A stretch of 64,000 bases of DNA from Strigamia acuminata. Lineage: Eukaryota > Arthropoda > Chilopoda > Geophilomorpha > Linotaeniidae. The position numbers were made by a program, and so were the translations under genes. Under the pieces are notes generated by a model that did not search any database, was not told the origin of the DNA, and saw nothing but the letters and a program-made list of their open reading frames with translations. The DNA is taken from contig OX442323.1 in assembly GCA_949358305.1 (NCBI GenBank), positions 3,906,001-3,970,000 on the forward strand. Direction: 5' to 3'. Shown piece by piece: positions 27,801 to 36,740 of this stretch (positions within the stretch are counted from its first letter, which is position 1; every line of letters begins with the position of its first letter).

Positions 27801-29559
27801 CGGTTATTTTGAAAATTCCTGGTTCCCGGTACCGTGATTTTTCACCGGGTTTCCCAGTACCGAAACCCTAGTATTACCCCACTTTAAGCCGCAAGCTGGT
27901 ATAGTTCCGAGTTTTACCAGCATGCCGATAAACCCCCGACATGTCGTTTTAAATGAGTGCGCATGTTTTTCAATCAGATTTAAACCAAAACATGCTTAAA
28001 AAGCGTTTTTAGATGTCCAAAATGTAAGAAATTGGCCTAAATTTCTATAAATTTACCCAAATCTTAGCCATAACTTTTAGAATATCAAGAAAACTCAAAT
28101 TTCTGGCCAAAATACATCCAAGCTTTTCACTTATACTGGCACGCCGGTATAAGCTTTGTATCTGTAACTGCAGGCAGATTTAAAGCAGGCTAATATGGTA
28201 ATTAACACTATCACTATTGCTAACCATAGTAACATCAAATCAGCTAAAAAAATCGTTTTTTTTTTCTTCTCTAATTCGCTAACTTTACTCGAAATGTAAA
28301 CAAATTTTTCTCCATTATAATTTTTTTTATCTTTAAATTTTTTTTAAAATTTATTTCACAAAATCGTAAACTTGTTCGATTGCCTTTCACTTTCAGAATT
28401 CAAAACGAAAACAAATTCTACATAAAATAATTTGAAAAGCAATAACATTCTCAAATGTTTACTAAAACTTACTAAACAACGCAAAAACATTTAGACTATA
28501 CTCAAAACCACCAAAACGTTGATGTATTACGCCAAACTGCGTACTGTGTTCTGCTACGTGGAAAAGTAGTTCTGTTTATTTTCAATGAGTTTAAGTATAA
28601 AAAGTGATTATAGATTGATGGATTTTATTTAATTGGTAATGAAATGTTTATTTTATCTGCTAAATAACCTTTTTCCCTTTTTAACCAATCAATTAAAAGA
28701 AAGAAAAATAGAAATTTTGCATAAAATTTTACATAAGTTTGCAATAAATAATTTTCGTGCACTATTCTAGGGGGGCATCATGTCTACAAGTTAGTTAGAT
28801 TGTTACAACTGTCCTGTTGCGGCCTCAGTTTGGGAAACGCTGATCTAGAGCAAAATTTAATCACCGAGCCCAACACTAAGTGCCTATACACAGACACACC
28901 TAGACACGTCCAAAACTTCAATCAATTACCGTTGCCCCGCAAAACTAATTAACTTTCCCTTTTTTCCGCACATCCAGGAAGCTCAGCTGCAACTCGCGAA
29001 GAGTCAACAACAAAACCATCAATTTTGCACCAGTTACACTACCCCGGGCCTCAACCTCAACAATTTAGCGAGACCTGACCGTGGCCACAGCCACAGCCAA
29101 TCAAACAGCCCCGAAGCGATGAGCATTTCATCCGAAGAGGCCCTCAAAGCCCTCGAAGAGAATGACCCTGACCTCATCGTCCCGAAAATCCAGAGGAAAC
29201 CCAAAGGGTACATATGGAGCACCGACGAACAGAGCAAAACAACCATCAAAATCCACCAAAAAAGCGCCACCAAGCGTCAGATCAACAGCCATTCCGATTA
29301 CGCCTCTCTGGGCACCGACGACAAACACGAGCAAGACTGGAACCTTCCGTGGCGATACCCGGAGATCCCGCAACCCAAGGCCGTTTCGACGCCCAGCAAA
29401 ACGTCGTCGCAAGATCTGAGTGGGAGTGAGCACAGTTCGAGGCGGAAATCGTCGAACAATTCGCGGGAACTTCGCGGGATTCAGTCCGAGACTGAGCAGA
29501 ATGTTTTTTACAAGCGAATGTATCCGTTGAGTAATGCTAGAAATGGCGTGAAAACTTGA
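9816..29559 (+). CDS. Formin-like GBD/FH3-domain protein lacking FH2
   Basis: Eleven exons: 9816-9899, 14457-14662, 19636-19780, 21335-21385, 21454-21552, 25022-25138, 25204-25344, 25511-25537, 25686-25730, 25832-25897, 28978-29559; the frame joins cleanly into about 520 aa. Residues 1-235 follow the order of diaphanous/FMNL-type GBD/FH3 regions: a short acidic start, VEEKWKLVF, PPMYRPDEYAVHMHRWL, EFLGEPLGGVGLLLNTLKAF, then ECLIGIKYATQLPEA and TKTRILGLQMTCLIFLNTLL armadillo-like helices. Residues about 255-345 are heptad-rich coiled coil (KKLEQDKINLM, CIELEKKISTVKR). The last exon is polar, Ser-rich and has no polyproline FH1 or actin-binding FH2. In formins this N-terminal half binds Rho GTPases and the DAD tail; here a regulator or scaffold role is inference. 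All donors are GT except exon 10 (GC). The ATG at 9816 has A at -3; an additional 5' exon cannot be excluded. Confidence 0.8.
10255..10375. mobile_element. AACGCC-family MITE remnant
   Basis: Starts TGCCTCAAATAAACGCCGAA and repeats GGCG words between short AT spacers, ending GGCGTTAATTCGAGGTAGTA. It resembles the better-preserved element at 24734-24974. Confidence 0.5.
11385..11600. mobile_element. AAGAGCCGC-family MITE remnant
   Basis: ATTTTACCGATTAAGAGTCG opens the segment, followed by several short direct and inverted copies of AATAAGAGCCGC / CCCTCGAAT. The right end is not clean. Same family as 8838-9078 and 12341-12648. Confidence 0.6.
12341..12648. mobile_element. MITE, TACCGTATTTT / AAGAGCCGC family, copy 2
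   Basis: Flanked by TA. The left end CCGTATTTTATCGATTAAAA followed by GCCGC pairs with the right end GGCGACTCTTAATCGGTAAA followed by ATACG. Roughly 300 bp without coding content. It shares most of its interior with 8838-9078. Confidence 0.8.
14664..14935. mobile_element. pogo/Tc1-type MITE abutting the exon 2 donor, with nested sequence
   Basis: TA at 14664-14665 is followed by CAGTGGAGCCTCGTTATAAC, the family's left end. The right part has ATTCGTTATAACAAG and TTCGTTATACCGCGG near 14893-14927. Between them is foreign sequence ending in the AAGAGCCGC-family terminus (GAGTCTTAATCGGTAAAATA), so another element seems to be nested inside. The exon ends at 14662, two bases before the TA. Confidence 0.65.
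15265..15425 (-). mobile_element. 5S-SINE body fragment
   Basis: Shares with 7916-8128 the segments CATGGCCCC, GTGCCCGTCTG / GTGCTCGTCTG, TTAGGCCA-GCAAGCC and TTGCATTTGCACC, followed by AACTAGGAAAACC, in the same order and orientation. The 5S-like head is not seen here. Minus-strand reading follows the complete copy. Confidence 0.6.
18402..18541. repeat. Dispersed repeat, copy 1 (inverted relative to 44831-44972)
   Basis: About 140 bp containing ATTGATTCGTTGTTCTGTGC and GATTGGATGACAGCAATCAC. It matches the reverse complement of 44831-44972 at roughly nine of ten positions by eye. No coding content; probably part of a larger non-autonomous transposon. Confidence 0.75.
19013..19143. mobile_element. 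Small hAT-type MITE with telomere-like core
   Basis: CCTATGCC flanks both sides (19013-19020, 19136-19143), an 8-bp target duplication. The ends are CGGTGTCGGCAACC and the inverse ACAGGGATCGGCAATC. The 115-bp interior includes three or more tandem TTAGGA units near 19066-19086. Confidence 0.75.
19152..19339. mobile_element. Intact pogo/Tc1-type MITE (184 bp)
   Basis: TA on both sides. The left end CAGTGGAAACTCTTTATAAC pairs with the inverted right end CAATCGAAACTCTGTATAAC. The interior alternates GTTATAACG and TTCGTTATATCG words and includes the family segment AACGTGGTGTTCTATGGCCA. Other copies or relics lie at 9080, 14664 and 48602. Confidence 0.85.
20738..21100. repeat. 23-bp tandem array, interrupted
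   Basis: Units of ATTGTATTGCGATGTATTTT plus GAA, three at 20738-20808 and about six diverged ones from 20930, separated by about 115 bp of unrelated AT-rich sequence. It lies in intron 3 of the formin-like gene. Confidence 0.9.
21667..22151. mobile_element. Inverted-repeat element with AGTTTGCGGG ends
   Basis: The ends AGTTTGCGGGATGCATTTTT and its complement (followed by CCCTTA) form inverted repeats of about 26 bp. Inner partial copies of AAGGGAAAAATG also occur. No transposase frame; target duplication unclear. It lies in intron 5 of the formin-like gene. Confidence 0.75.
23705..23957. mobile_element. MITE remnant with AATACCGTATT ends
   Basis: AATACCGTATT near 23705 and AATACGGTATT near 23947 face each other; CTTATTCGAA beside the right end links it to the AAGAGCCGC family. 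GCATTCAAAAA and TTTTTGAATGC form an inner inverted pair. Confidence 0.5.
24734..24974. mobile_element. AACGCCGGG-family MITE
   Basis: The left end TACCGCACCGCCTCATTTAA and inverted right end TACCGTACCGCCTTGTTTAA match closely. The interior is a chain of GCGCCGGGC-like words spaced by short AT runs, GC-rich relative to its surroundings. It ends 47 bp before exon 6 of the formin-like gene. Confidence 0.75.
25898..25899 (+). promoter_or_regulatory. GC splice donor (GC-AG intron 10)
   Basis: Exon 10 ends GAAAGG and is followed by GCAAGT, the strong context seen for U2-type GC donors. The next in-phase exon begins after the CATCCAG acceptor at 28977. Without splicing, the frame runs only five codons further before TAA. 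Confidence 0.75.
26129..26850. repeat. 21-bp tandem arrays in three blocks
   Basis: Block 1 (26129-26420) has units like ATGGCTAATTGCAGCTGTAA and a higher-order 63-bp period in which every third unit is the GTTGCACCAGTTAA variant. Block 2 (26430-26600) uses GTGATAATTTCAGCTGTAAA. Block 3 (26610-26840) has about ten near-identical ATGGCAAATTTCAGCTATAA units. Open frames across block 3 are by-products of a 21-bp (7-codon) period. Confidence 0.95.
27578..27878. mobile_element. hAT-type MITE with perfect 8-bp target duplication
   Basis: GTATTACC is duplicated at 27578-27585 and 27871-27878. The 285-bp element starts TAGGGTTTCGGTTTTCCCG and ends with CCGAAACCCTA. The interior has repeated AATGGCC and GACGAAAATGACG words. 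A related copy lies at 37126-37453. Confidence 0.9.
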
Positions 29560-30533
29560 TTAGGGCATTGGAATCTTGTTTTAACCTGGATTTGTTTCCA
29601 TTTTCTTCCATTTTCTTGTATTTTCTTGTATTTTCGCGATGATTTTTATCTTTTTTTTTTAATTTTTCTGAAAAAAAATGTAAAAAAAAATTAATTAAAA
29701 TTGATTCGATGTGATTTTTGTTGGTTGGATGATTAATTTTATTGAATTTCGGGGATTTTTGGGGATTTTTTTCGATTTTTTTTAGTCCGTTGGAGGGAAA
29801 TTGTGATTTATTAGGTTTAAATTGTTCGTCAACGGAAACGGCCATTGATCATTGATAATTCGATTTCTTACTTGATTTGTGGATGGATCGTCGGTTTGGT
29901 GTTTCGATGATTGTGTGGGATGAAAGATGCATTCCTATTCGTGTTTCTGTGGTGAGATTTGACGTGTTGGAAATCAAAATACGTTTGGAGAGGTGAAAAA
30001 TCAAACCCGCGAATCTGGGAAGCTAAGAAGCCGTTTTCGCCTCAAAGTATTTCATCATTTTGCCGCGCGATGGCGGTAATTCATTGAATGGCGCTTCATA
30101 GACACAATTTTTCTTTTTAAAAAAATAATAATTAATAGCGGTAATTATTTGTTCTGAAAAAAATAAACGAAATTAAATCAAAAGAAAATCAAATAATTCG
30201 TGAAAATTGTCAAAACAAAATACATACAGTAGTTTTGTCACACGATATCTCAACTCTTGTAACATCCATTTAAATTTAAAAACAATCTACGAAATACATA
30301 CAACAAATTAAAAATCCCACAACATTTTCCAAAATGATAAATAAATAAAAATAAAAACATAACCTTCTTTTTCAAATGACAGTTTCAAATTTCACCACCA
30401 CGCGCCACTCAAACCAAACGAAACCGAACTTTCCCCATTGTTGTCTCTCTTCCTCCATCTCAAGAGACTAATCCACAAATCCTAACCTAAAAAACAACAA
30501 ATTCCACCGCAATTTGCCAGTTACAAAGGCTGA
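29560..30533. other. Spacer between the formin-like gene and the next gene
   Basis: Holds the 3' untranslated region of the upstream gene, with long T-rich runs. An AATAAA-type signal appears at about 30163. The downstream part should hold the promoter of the gene at 30534. An acceptor-like TTTGCCAG at 30513-30520 could end a 5' UTR intron. Confidence 0.5.
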
Positions 30534-32377
30534 ATGATGTCAAAGACTGAGGATTTGGAAGAACTCAAAGAAATCATAACAAACGAGGTGCACAAAGCCG
30601 TCCAATCTGCAACCTCAGACCTATCTCTAGTTTTCTTCCAAGCCTTTTCCAAACTCGGCACAATCAACGACTCCCCGCTTCCAAAATGCCGAAGCCACAA
30701 CCCAATCTGCTCCGCCCCAACGAGAAACAAACCACTGGGCCATGCAATCGGTGTTCCAAAGACCAAAAACACCAACAAAAACACAAAATCCAAATCCTCC
30801 GACTCCAGAACAACGAAAGAAACCGAAACCATCTCACTAATGACGGAGTCGAGTGCCTCGGCAAGCTCTTCGGACACGACTTGCGACGAATCCACCGTCA
30901 CTTCTCTTTCTAGTCGACGTCCAATACAAGATTCATCCACTTCCGGTTCAGCGGGCGTCAAATTGACGTCGTATCCGGAAGAGGAGAGAAGATTAAAGCG
31001 AAGTAAGATTAAAATGGGACCCCCGGAAGAGAATTATGAATGTGGTTTGTGGTGTTATAAGAGGAGAAAGCAGAGTTGGGTTTTGATGTCGAAGTACGGT
31101 CGGAATGTGTGTCGACGATGCCTCGCACCGGTGCATCTACAGCGTAAGAGAGTGACGCCTTGTGGGAGACAGGGAAAGCAGTGGGAGAGATTTGTCGTGT
31201 CGTTTGATAAGTCGACGAATACCAGTACGTCTAGTAAGGGTTGGTCGCGTATTCCAAAACCTGTGAGTGTCAATGAGGTGTGTAAAGAAAAAGGGAAAGG
31301 AAGCGGGTCGCAGGACTGCGGGGTGCAGGCAAACTGCAATGCTCCTGTAAGTTGGGTGACAGAGGCGGATTCTGTGGAGGCTTGATCAATGGAAAAAATT
31401 AGTTTTTTGGATACAAAAATCATTTTTTGGACGGAAAATTTATTTTTTGTGTACCAGAACTGATTTTCTAGACCAAAAATTCATTTTCTAAGCCAAAAAT
31501 TCATTTTCTAGACCGAAGATTTATTTTCTAGACCGAAAATTCATTTTCTAGACCGAAAATTCATTTTCTAGACCGAAAATTCATTTTCTAGACCGAAAAT
31601 TTATTTTCTACATCAAAAATTCATAATTTAGACCAAAAATTCATAATTTAGACCAAAAATTCATAATTTAGACCAAAAATTCATAATTTAGACCAAAAAT
31701 TCATAATTTAGACCAAAAATTCATAATTTAGACTAAAAATTCATAATTTAGACCAAAAATTCATAATTTAGACCAAAAATTCATAATTTAGACCAAAAAT
31801 TCATAATTTAGACCAAAAATTCACAATTTAGACCGAAAATTTATTTTTTAAACCGAAAATTTATTTTTTAGACCGAAAATTTATTTTTTAAACCGAAAAT
31901 TTATTTTTTAGACCGAAAATTTATTTTTTAAACCGAAAATTCATTTTTAAACCAAAAATTCATTCTTTGGACGAAAATTTCAATTTTTAGACCCAAAATT
32001 CATTTTTTTAGACCAAAAAATTCATTTTTTAGGCAACAAATTGATTCACGTTTTCTGGATCCGCCCTTGTCGACTCGCCACGACCAACAATGGTATTTTT
32101 CCTAAAACTATTTTCTGTTTCGCAGAATTTATTTCTGACTGCAAACAGCAAAGGAGTCACTGCTGCAACGCAGACGGAAGTCGGATATTGCAGCCTGTCG
32201 ACGCAGACCCCATCGGTTATTCCACGCGCTTCCCACCACTGGGCTCAAACACTCGGCCAAACGGACAAACCACTTCGCCACACGCAAGAAAATGCCTTCC
32301 ATTTCAGTCCGAAACCACTATCGACAAACGACAGCAAATCCTTACTTACTACGTTCAGCAAACACAGACTCATTTGA
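30534..32377 (+). CDS. Uncharacterised protein with Cys-rich patch and TQT motifs
   Basis: Two exons, 30534-31346 and 32126-32377, give about 354 aa. A TGA codon stands directly before the ATG in frame, which fixes the start. The donor is CCT-GTAAGT and the acceptor TTTCGCAG, both in phase 0; without splicing, the first exon reads on only 12 codons. Residues 1-45 look helical. Residues about 80-130 are Ser/Thr-rich. Residues about 165-215 are basic with CGLWC, CRRC and a further Cys, possibly a metal-binding module. The tail has ATQTE and STQTP, which resemble dynein light chain LC8 docking motifs. AATAAA occurs at 32389. I recognise no family; the function is unknown. The intron is mostly a 20-bp tandem array. 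Confidence 0.7.
31400..32035. repeat. 20-bp tandem array in an intron
   Basis: About thirty units around TTCATAATTTAGACCAAAAA, with flanking variants such as TTCATTTTCTAGACCGAAAA. Variants occur in local blocks, as expected from repeated local amplification. It fills most of the single intron of the gene at 30534-32377. Confidence 0.95.
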
Positions 32378-32388
32378 GTCAAAACAAC

Positions 32389-32441
32389 AATAAATAAAAA
32401 ATAAAAACAAAAAATATTTTTTTTTCTTTACCATATTTATT
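32389..32441. terminator. Facing poly(A) signals of two convergent genes
   Basis: AATAAA at 32389-32394 (repeated at 32393) on the plus strand serves the gene ending at 32377. TTTATT at 32436-32441 is AATAAA on the minus strand and serves the LRR gene ending at 32509. The two transcripts probably end within about 100 bp of each other. Confidence 0.6.
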
Positions 32442-32508
32442 TAAGAACGAAAAATTACAAATTTAGATTTTATTTTCCAAAAAAACGCAAAAAAAGCCTC
32501 AAAATCTG

Positions 32509-35260
32509 TCAATGGGCTTTGAAAGCTTGACACAACGCACACGGCGTGAACACAACATCGTCAAACCACTTGTGTTTGTACTGAATTTGGTGGAAAGTTA
32601 TCCTCGGGTTCGGCTGCTGCGCCTTAAACCAACCCACCGCGTCCTTCCTCGTCTCCTGGCCCACCAAATTAAACAATTTCAGCTTTCTGAACAACAAAAA
32701 CAACCACTTGCCGAACGAAAATGCATTCTCGAACGACGTCTCGTTGCAATCCACGCTGATAACGCTCAGCTGGTTCAACGGGATCGGCTGGTTGGCGAAA
32801 TGCACCGCGTATTCCTCGTTGAAATCGTGAATAAAATTCCTCGATCTCAGCGCCAGCGTCTGCACGCTCGCCAACACCTTCAGGTAGTGCTTGGGGATCA
32901 GCGAATTGTCCACGACAACGTGGTGCAGGTTGCGCGCGAAGTTCTCGTCGCAGTTCTTGTGGAAACACGAGCAACAGTAGAGGTTTTTCATGTCCAAATA
33001 CTCGAGGTTCGGCCACAGCTTGAATAGAGTGACCAAACAAACGTGGCTGAAGTTGTCCAGGGTCAGTCTGAGCACGTTCTGCATCTGGAACGTGAGTAGT
33101 TCGGAGCAGGTGAAGAGATCGGTGTTCTCGTGCTCTTTGCACACTAAATGGATGTCCGTCAGGTGGCGCATGAGGCTCAGGAAGTGGATGTTGATCGTGC
33201 CGATCTCGCGGGTGAAGTAGAAGACGACGAGTTCTAATTTGGGGAAGAGTTCGGCGAGATTGTCGAAGTTTTCCGGCAGGAAGCGCTCGAAGGAGGACTC
33301 GGAGACGTGACATCGCAGCCATTTCATGTTGGAGAAGGTGAGGTTCTCTTCGGGGGTGAAGAGGACGAGTTGTTCGATGCTGCATTCCAGACTGCGCAGG
33401 TGCGGGAGGGATTTTAGGGTTAGTTCGATTCCTTCGGGTGTGACGAGGGTTCCGTTCACGTTGATCTCGAAGAGGCCGGTGGAGACGGAGTCCGAGGAGT
33501 GTAAGTGCGCGAGGCCGTCGTCGGAGACGAAGCAGCCGGGAACGTTGAGGATTTTGAGGAGCGGACAGTTTTTTGAGAGGAGTTTGAGGGTTGAGTCGGC
33601 GGTGCATTTGCTCAGGTCTGTGAATTCGCGCAGGTTTTTGAATGTTGTCACGCTTTTCTCGATTTGGACCATTGAGTTGATCTTCCAGTAGGGATAGTCG
33701 GCGGAGAATTTGCATTCTTTCGAGAGGATTCGTCGGATTTTCTGGAAGGGGAAGATGGATTAATGAATGATGGGTGGTCGGGATATGTGGCTAAAGCTCT
33801 AGGGTTAATCATTTCGTTGAAATGATATGAAATGATTGTTTTTTGATTATTAGTTTGGTTTTGGTTTATTTGTGGGTTCCATTTGGGCAGGGCCGGATTC
33901 AGGTTTCGTGGAGCCTGATCTTCACAATATTTTCAAGCGTAGAAATGCATTATCTTGTGGAGAAACTGAATTTTCATGTAAAAAAAAACCATGCATTTTT
34001 ATGTAAAAACATGCATTTTCATGTAAAAACATGCATTTTCAGACAAAATTATGCATTTTCAGACAAAATTATGCATTTTCAGACAAAATTATGCATTTTC
34101 AGACAAAATTATGCATTTTCAGACAAAATTATGCATTTTCAGACAAAATTATGCATTTTCAGACAAAATTATGCATTTTCAGACAAAATTACGGTATGCA
34201 TTTTCAGACAAAATTATGCATTTTCAGACAAAATTATGCATTTTCAGACAAAATTATGCATTTTTAGACCAAAAAAATGCATTTTTAGACCAAAAAAATG
34301 CATTTTTAGACCAAAAAAATGCATTTTTAGACCAAAAAAATGCATTTTTAGACCAAAAAAATGCATTTTTAGACAAAAAAATGCATTTCCAGACCCAAAA
34401 AAATGCAGAATGGGCAGAAAACGAATACTTTTATATGTAAAAATGCATTTTGTAAGTGTGCCGTGTACCAGGGGCCCTTTAGAATTCTAGGGACCCATTT
34501 GCCCTTAATCCAGTCCTGCCATTTGATGCACCGCTGCGACTGTTGTTTCGGCTGTTGTGAAAGCCCAAAAACATTAAACTACGATATGACCCATGTAGGA
34601 TATTCCGTAGAAATTAACGAGCAATTAGGATCAAAATGAGCCATCCGGTGGAAATGGGAAGAATTTGCGATTACTTTTTTTCCTGATTCGCACAACATGT
34701 CGATAAGCGTAAAGGTGTAGCTCGGACTTTGTAAAAATCCGTGAATTTGAAAGAAATCGCATCCCATCTCGATAATAAAAACCTTGTGGAAAATATTGGC
34801 CGATCTGTACTGTGTTCTCATCACGTGCGCAATGTCCAATTTCAAGCTATCCGCTGCAACGACAAACGAAAAATAAAAATTAAAAAATAATTAAAAAATC
34901 AAAAAACATTAAAAAAAATATTACGGATATTGAAATTGAAGAGCTCTAGTAACAAATCCAGTTTTAACTTGTTGGCGTGGAAATTTGTGTGTCGCGTCAA
35001 ACCAATTTTCGAGTCTGCGATAAAAGCCGTGCTAAAGAGCGGAGATTCCTTCCGCGGGTTCCCGATGGGTAAAAATTCCATATTCCAATCGATCTCCAAA
35101 CTGTGTTTATTGTCTACGAATCAACAGAAAAATATTTCAAACGGTAACAAAAAATTCCAAATTCAAAATCTTTACCTTCGGTTTTTTCCTCCAAAGATCT
35201 CCAAACCAAATCAACTAATAATTTCAAACTAAGCGCTTTAAGTTGCGGTACTTGATTCAT
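32509..35260 (-). CDS. Leucine-rich-repeat protein
   Basis: Four minus-strand exons, 35260-35176, 35113-34925, 34853-34675 and 33741-32509, join in frame into about 561 aa. The start MNQVPQLKALSLKLLVDLVW is a short helical segment of a type seen before LRRs. The last exon carries irregular repeats such as LREFTDLSKCTADSTLKLL, CPLLKILNVPGCFVSDDGL, LPHLRSLECSIEQL and WPNLEYLDMKNL, closest in style to the cysteine-containing (AMN1-like) class. No signal peptide, membrane segment or F-box is evident. LRR proteins of this kind often act as substrate receptors in ubiquitin ligases, but that is only family-level inference. The second exon uses the CGTAG acceptor because the nearer CACAG would break the frame. 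Intron 3 carries a 20-bp tandem array. Exon D is clearly richer in GC than its surroundings. Confidence 0.8.
33950..34440. repeat. 20- to 21-bp tandem array in an intron
   Basis: About thirteen units of ATGCATTTTCAGACAAAATT are followed by about six of ATGCATTTTTAGACCAAAAA. The second type shares TTTTTAGACCAAAAA with units of the array at 31400-32035. It lies in intron 3 of the LRR gene. One unit contains a small ACGGT insertion. Confidence 0.95.
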
Positions 35261-35440
35261 CTTTTAAAACCTAAAAAAAAATATACTATATATGTAATAT
35301 AAATAAATGTGCTGTGTTTATTCTATTCTTTTGACGTGTGTGTTGACATAATTAATAAATTGTTTAAAATAATATCACGCCAGGTGGATGGATTCGCCGT
35401 GGCGACGATTGTCGACTTGCGATCTATTGTTGTTATTTAG

Positions 35441-35597
35441 CAGTATTAAGCCTATTATTAGGCCTAATAAAGCTAAAATAAAGTAAATAAACAACAATAA
35501 ATTCATCGTTAGAAGTCATTCACATCGTATGACCAAAATATTGTTGTTTATCTACTTTATTTTAGCATTATTAGGCCTAATAATAGGCTTAACACTG
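35441..35597. mobile_element. Palindromic MITE, ~57-bp arms
   Basis: The left arm CAGTATTAAGCCTATTATTA continues through GGCCTAATAA and AATAAACAACAATA; the right arm is its near-perfect inverse, ending GGCTTAACACTG. A loop of about 40 bp separates them. It lies about 180 bp upstream of the LRR gene's start codon. Confidence 0.8.
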
Positions 35598-36142
35598 CGC
35601 AGAATGGGATGCGCAGTACGAATTTAGCATCTGCGCGATCTGTAGTCTAGAATTTGAATTCCAGTTCACTAATTTTACATTCGAATTTATTCAAAGTAAG
35701 AAATATTTACATGGTATATTAGAAAAAAGCAATAAACAAATTTTGCTATGACATTTTTTTTAAATTTGATTTAAATTCATATACATTCTTATGTGTTATT
35801 ATGTTGCAAGTGATTTTTCTATGTACAAAAACCGCACTTACAATTAATTAATGCTTTTTGTTTACATTTACACACCAATACCAACAACTAAAGCCAATGA
35901 AATGGAGAAGTTTTTTTGGGACCAAAATATTGCCTGTGTTAATTCATACAACAAGAGATAGGCGTCACTATTTCAACATTCAACACTAGAATTGTTATAG
36001 AGAAGTATAGTAGAAAGTTTTGCATTGAAAAAGTTAATCTTGACAATATAGATTAGAGAAACAATTGCCATCTAGTGGACAAAATTGTAACTATGTTTTA
36101 TCACTATATATGCCTACATGTGTATTTTTTCTTTGTTTTTTG

Positions 36143-36183
36143 TTATATATATTATATTATATATATATATATATATATATATT
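36143..36183. repeat. AT dinucleotide run
   Basis: TATATATTATATTATATAT-type sequence passing into a pure (AT)n run, followed by T-rich sequence. Confidence 0.85.
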
Positions 36184-36534
36184 TTTATTTTTATTTTTTT
36201 TTTTAAATTTTAATTCTAAAGATTGATTTGCTTCACTGCATGATCCAAAATAAAAATAAATTACAGCAAAATCGATTTTTGTTTTTTTGCTTTATAAAAC
36301 TAAAGAAAAATTCAAAAGTCACAACTTTTTAAAATCGAGTTGGGGCCGGTAGAAGAAACGAAAAAACAAAATGACGTCAACAAAAAAAATTTCTTTTTAT
36401 ATATAATAACAAATCTCGGCTAGCGACTTGAACATCTGTTTGTGTAATACAATAGCAAAAAAAAAAAAAAAAAATCAAAATCAAAATCAAAACAAAAAAA
36501 AATTAAAGAAAAAAAAAAATTATTATAAAAATTT

Positions 36535-36740
36535 TTATCTGGTAGGTTCAGTCGCCACATGACACCCTTCAACATTCTCAGGCCAATCACAAACATTTTC
36601 ATTTGAATTAAAAACTAAATTTGTCGGACAGGGCATGTGGTGCCGTCTGTCGCCTTCGCACATGTAATACATGGAGCAGTCCTCTTTGTCCCGGTGGTAA
36701 CTGATGTGACCATCTTCTTCAGCACAATGGATTTCAGTGC
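36535..36740 (-). other. Chitin-binding peritrophin-A (CBM14) domain, last chitinase exon
   Basis: Six cysteines in the CBM14 pattern: IHC, EDC, YYMC, MPC, NVC and EGC, with the aromatic [10 protein letters not shown] and the typical [20 protein letters not shown] region. It binds chitin and would target the adjacent catalytic domain to insoluble substrate. The domain is encoded by a single exon joined in phase 1, followed by a short tail and TAA. Confidence 0.9.

Larger units (their letters stand above)
35261..36534. other. Spacer between LRR gene start and chitinase gene end
   Basis: No coding content. It should hold the promoter of the LRR gene (right side, since both genes are on the minus strand) and the 3' UTR of the chitinase gene. 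It contains the palindromic element at 35441-35597, an AT dinucleotide run near 36143-36183 and AATAAA-type signals on the minus strand near 36184-36200. Confidence 0.55.

Noticed and set aside
29128-29433. Frames overlapping the last formin-like exon
   Set aside because: Shadow frames on the opposite strand and shifted frame; the plus frame continues the spliced coding sequence.
32512-33691. Long frames antisense to or shifted from the LRR exon
   Set aside because: The exon is GC-richer and leaves shadow frames; only one minus frame shows LRR periodicity and joins upstream exons.
33843-34490. 215-codon frame with repeated FRQNYAFSDKIMH
   Set aside because: A 20-bp array inside the LRR gene intron; adjacent frames give the same peptides shifted.
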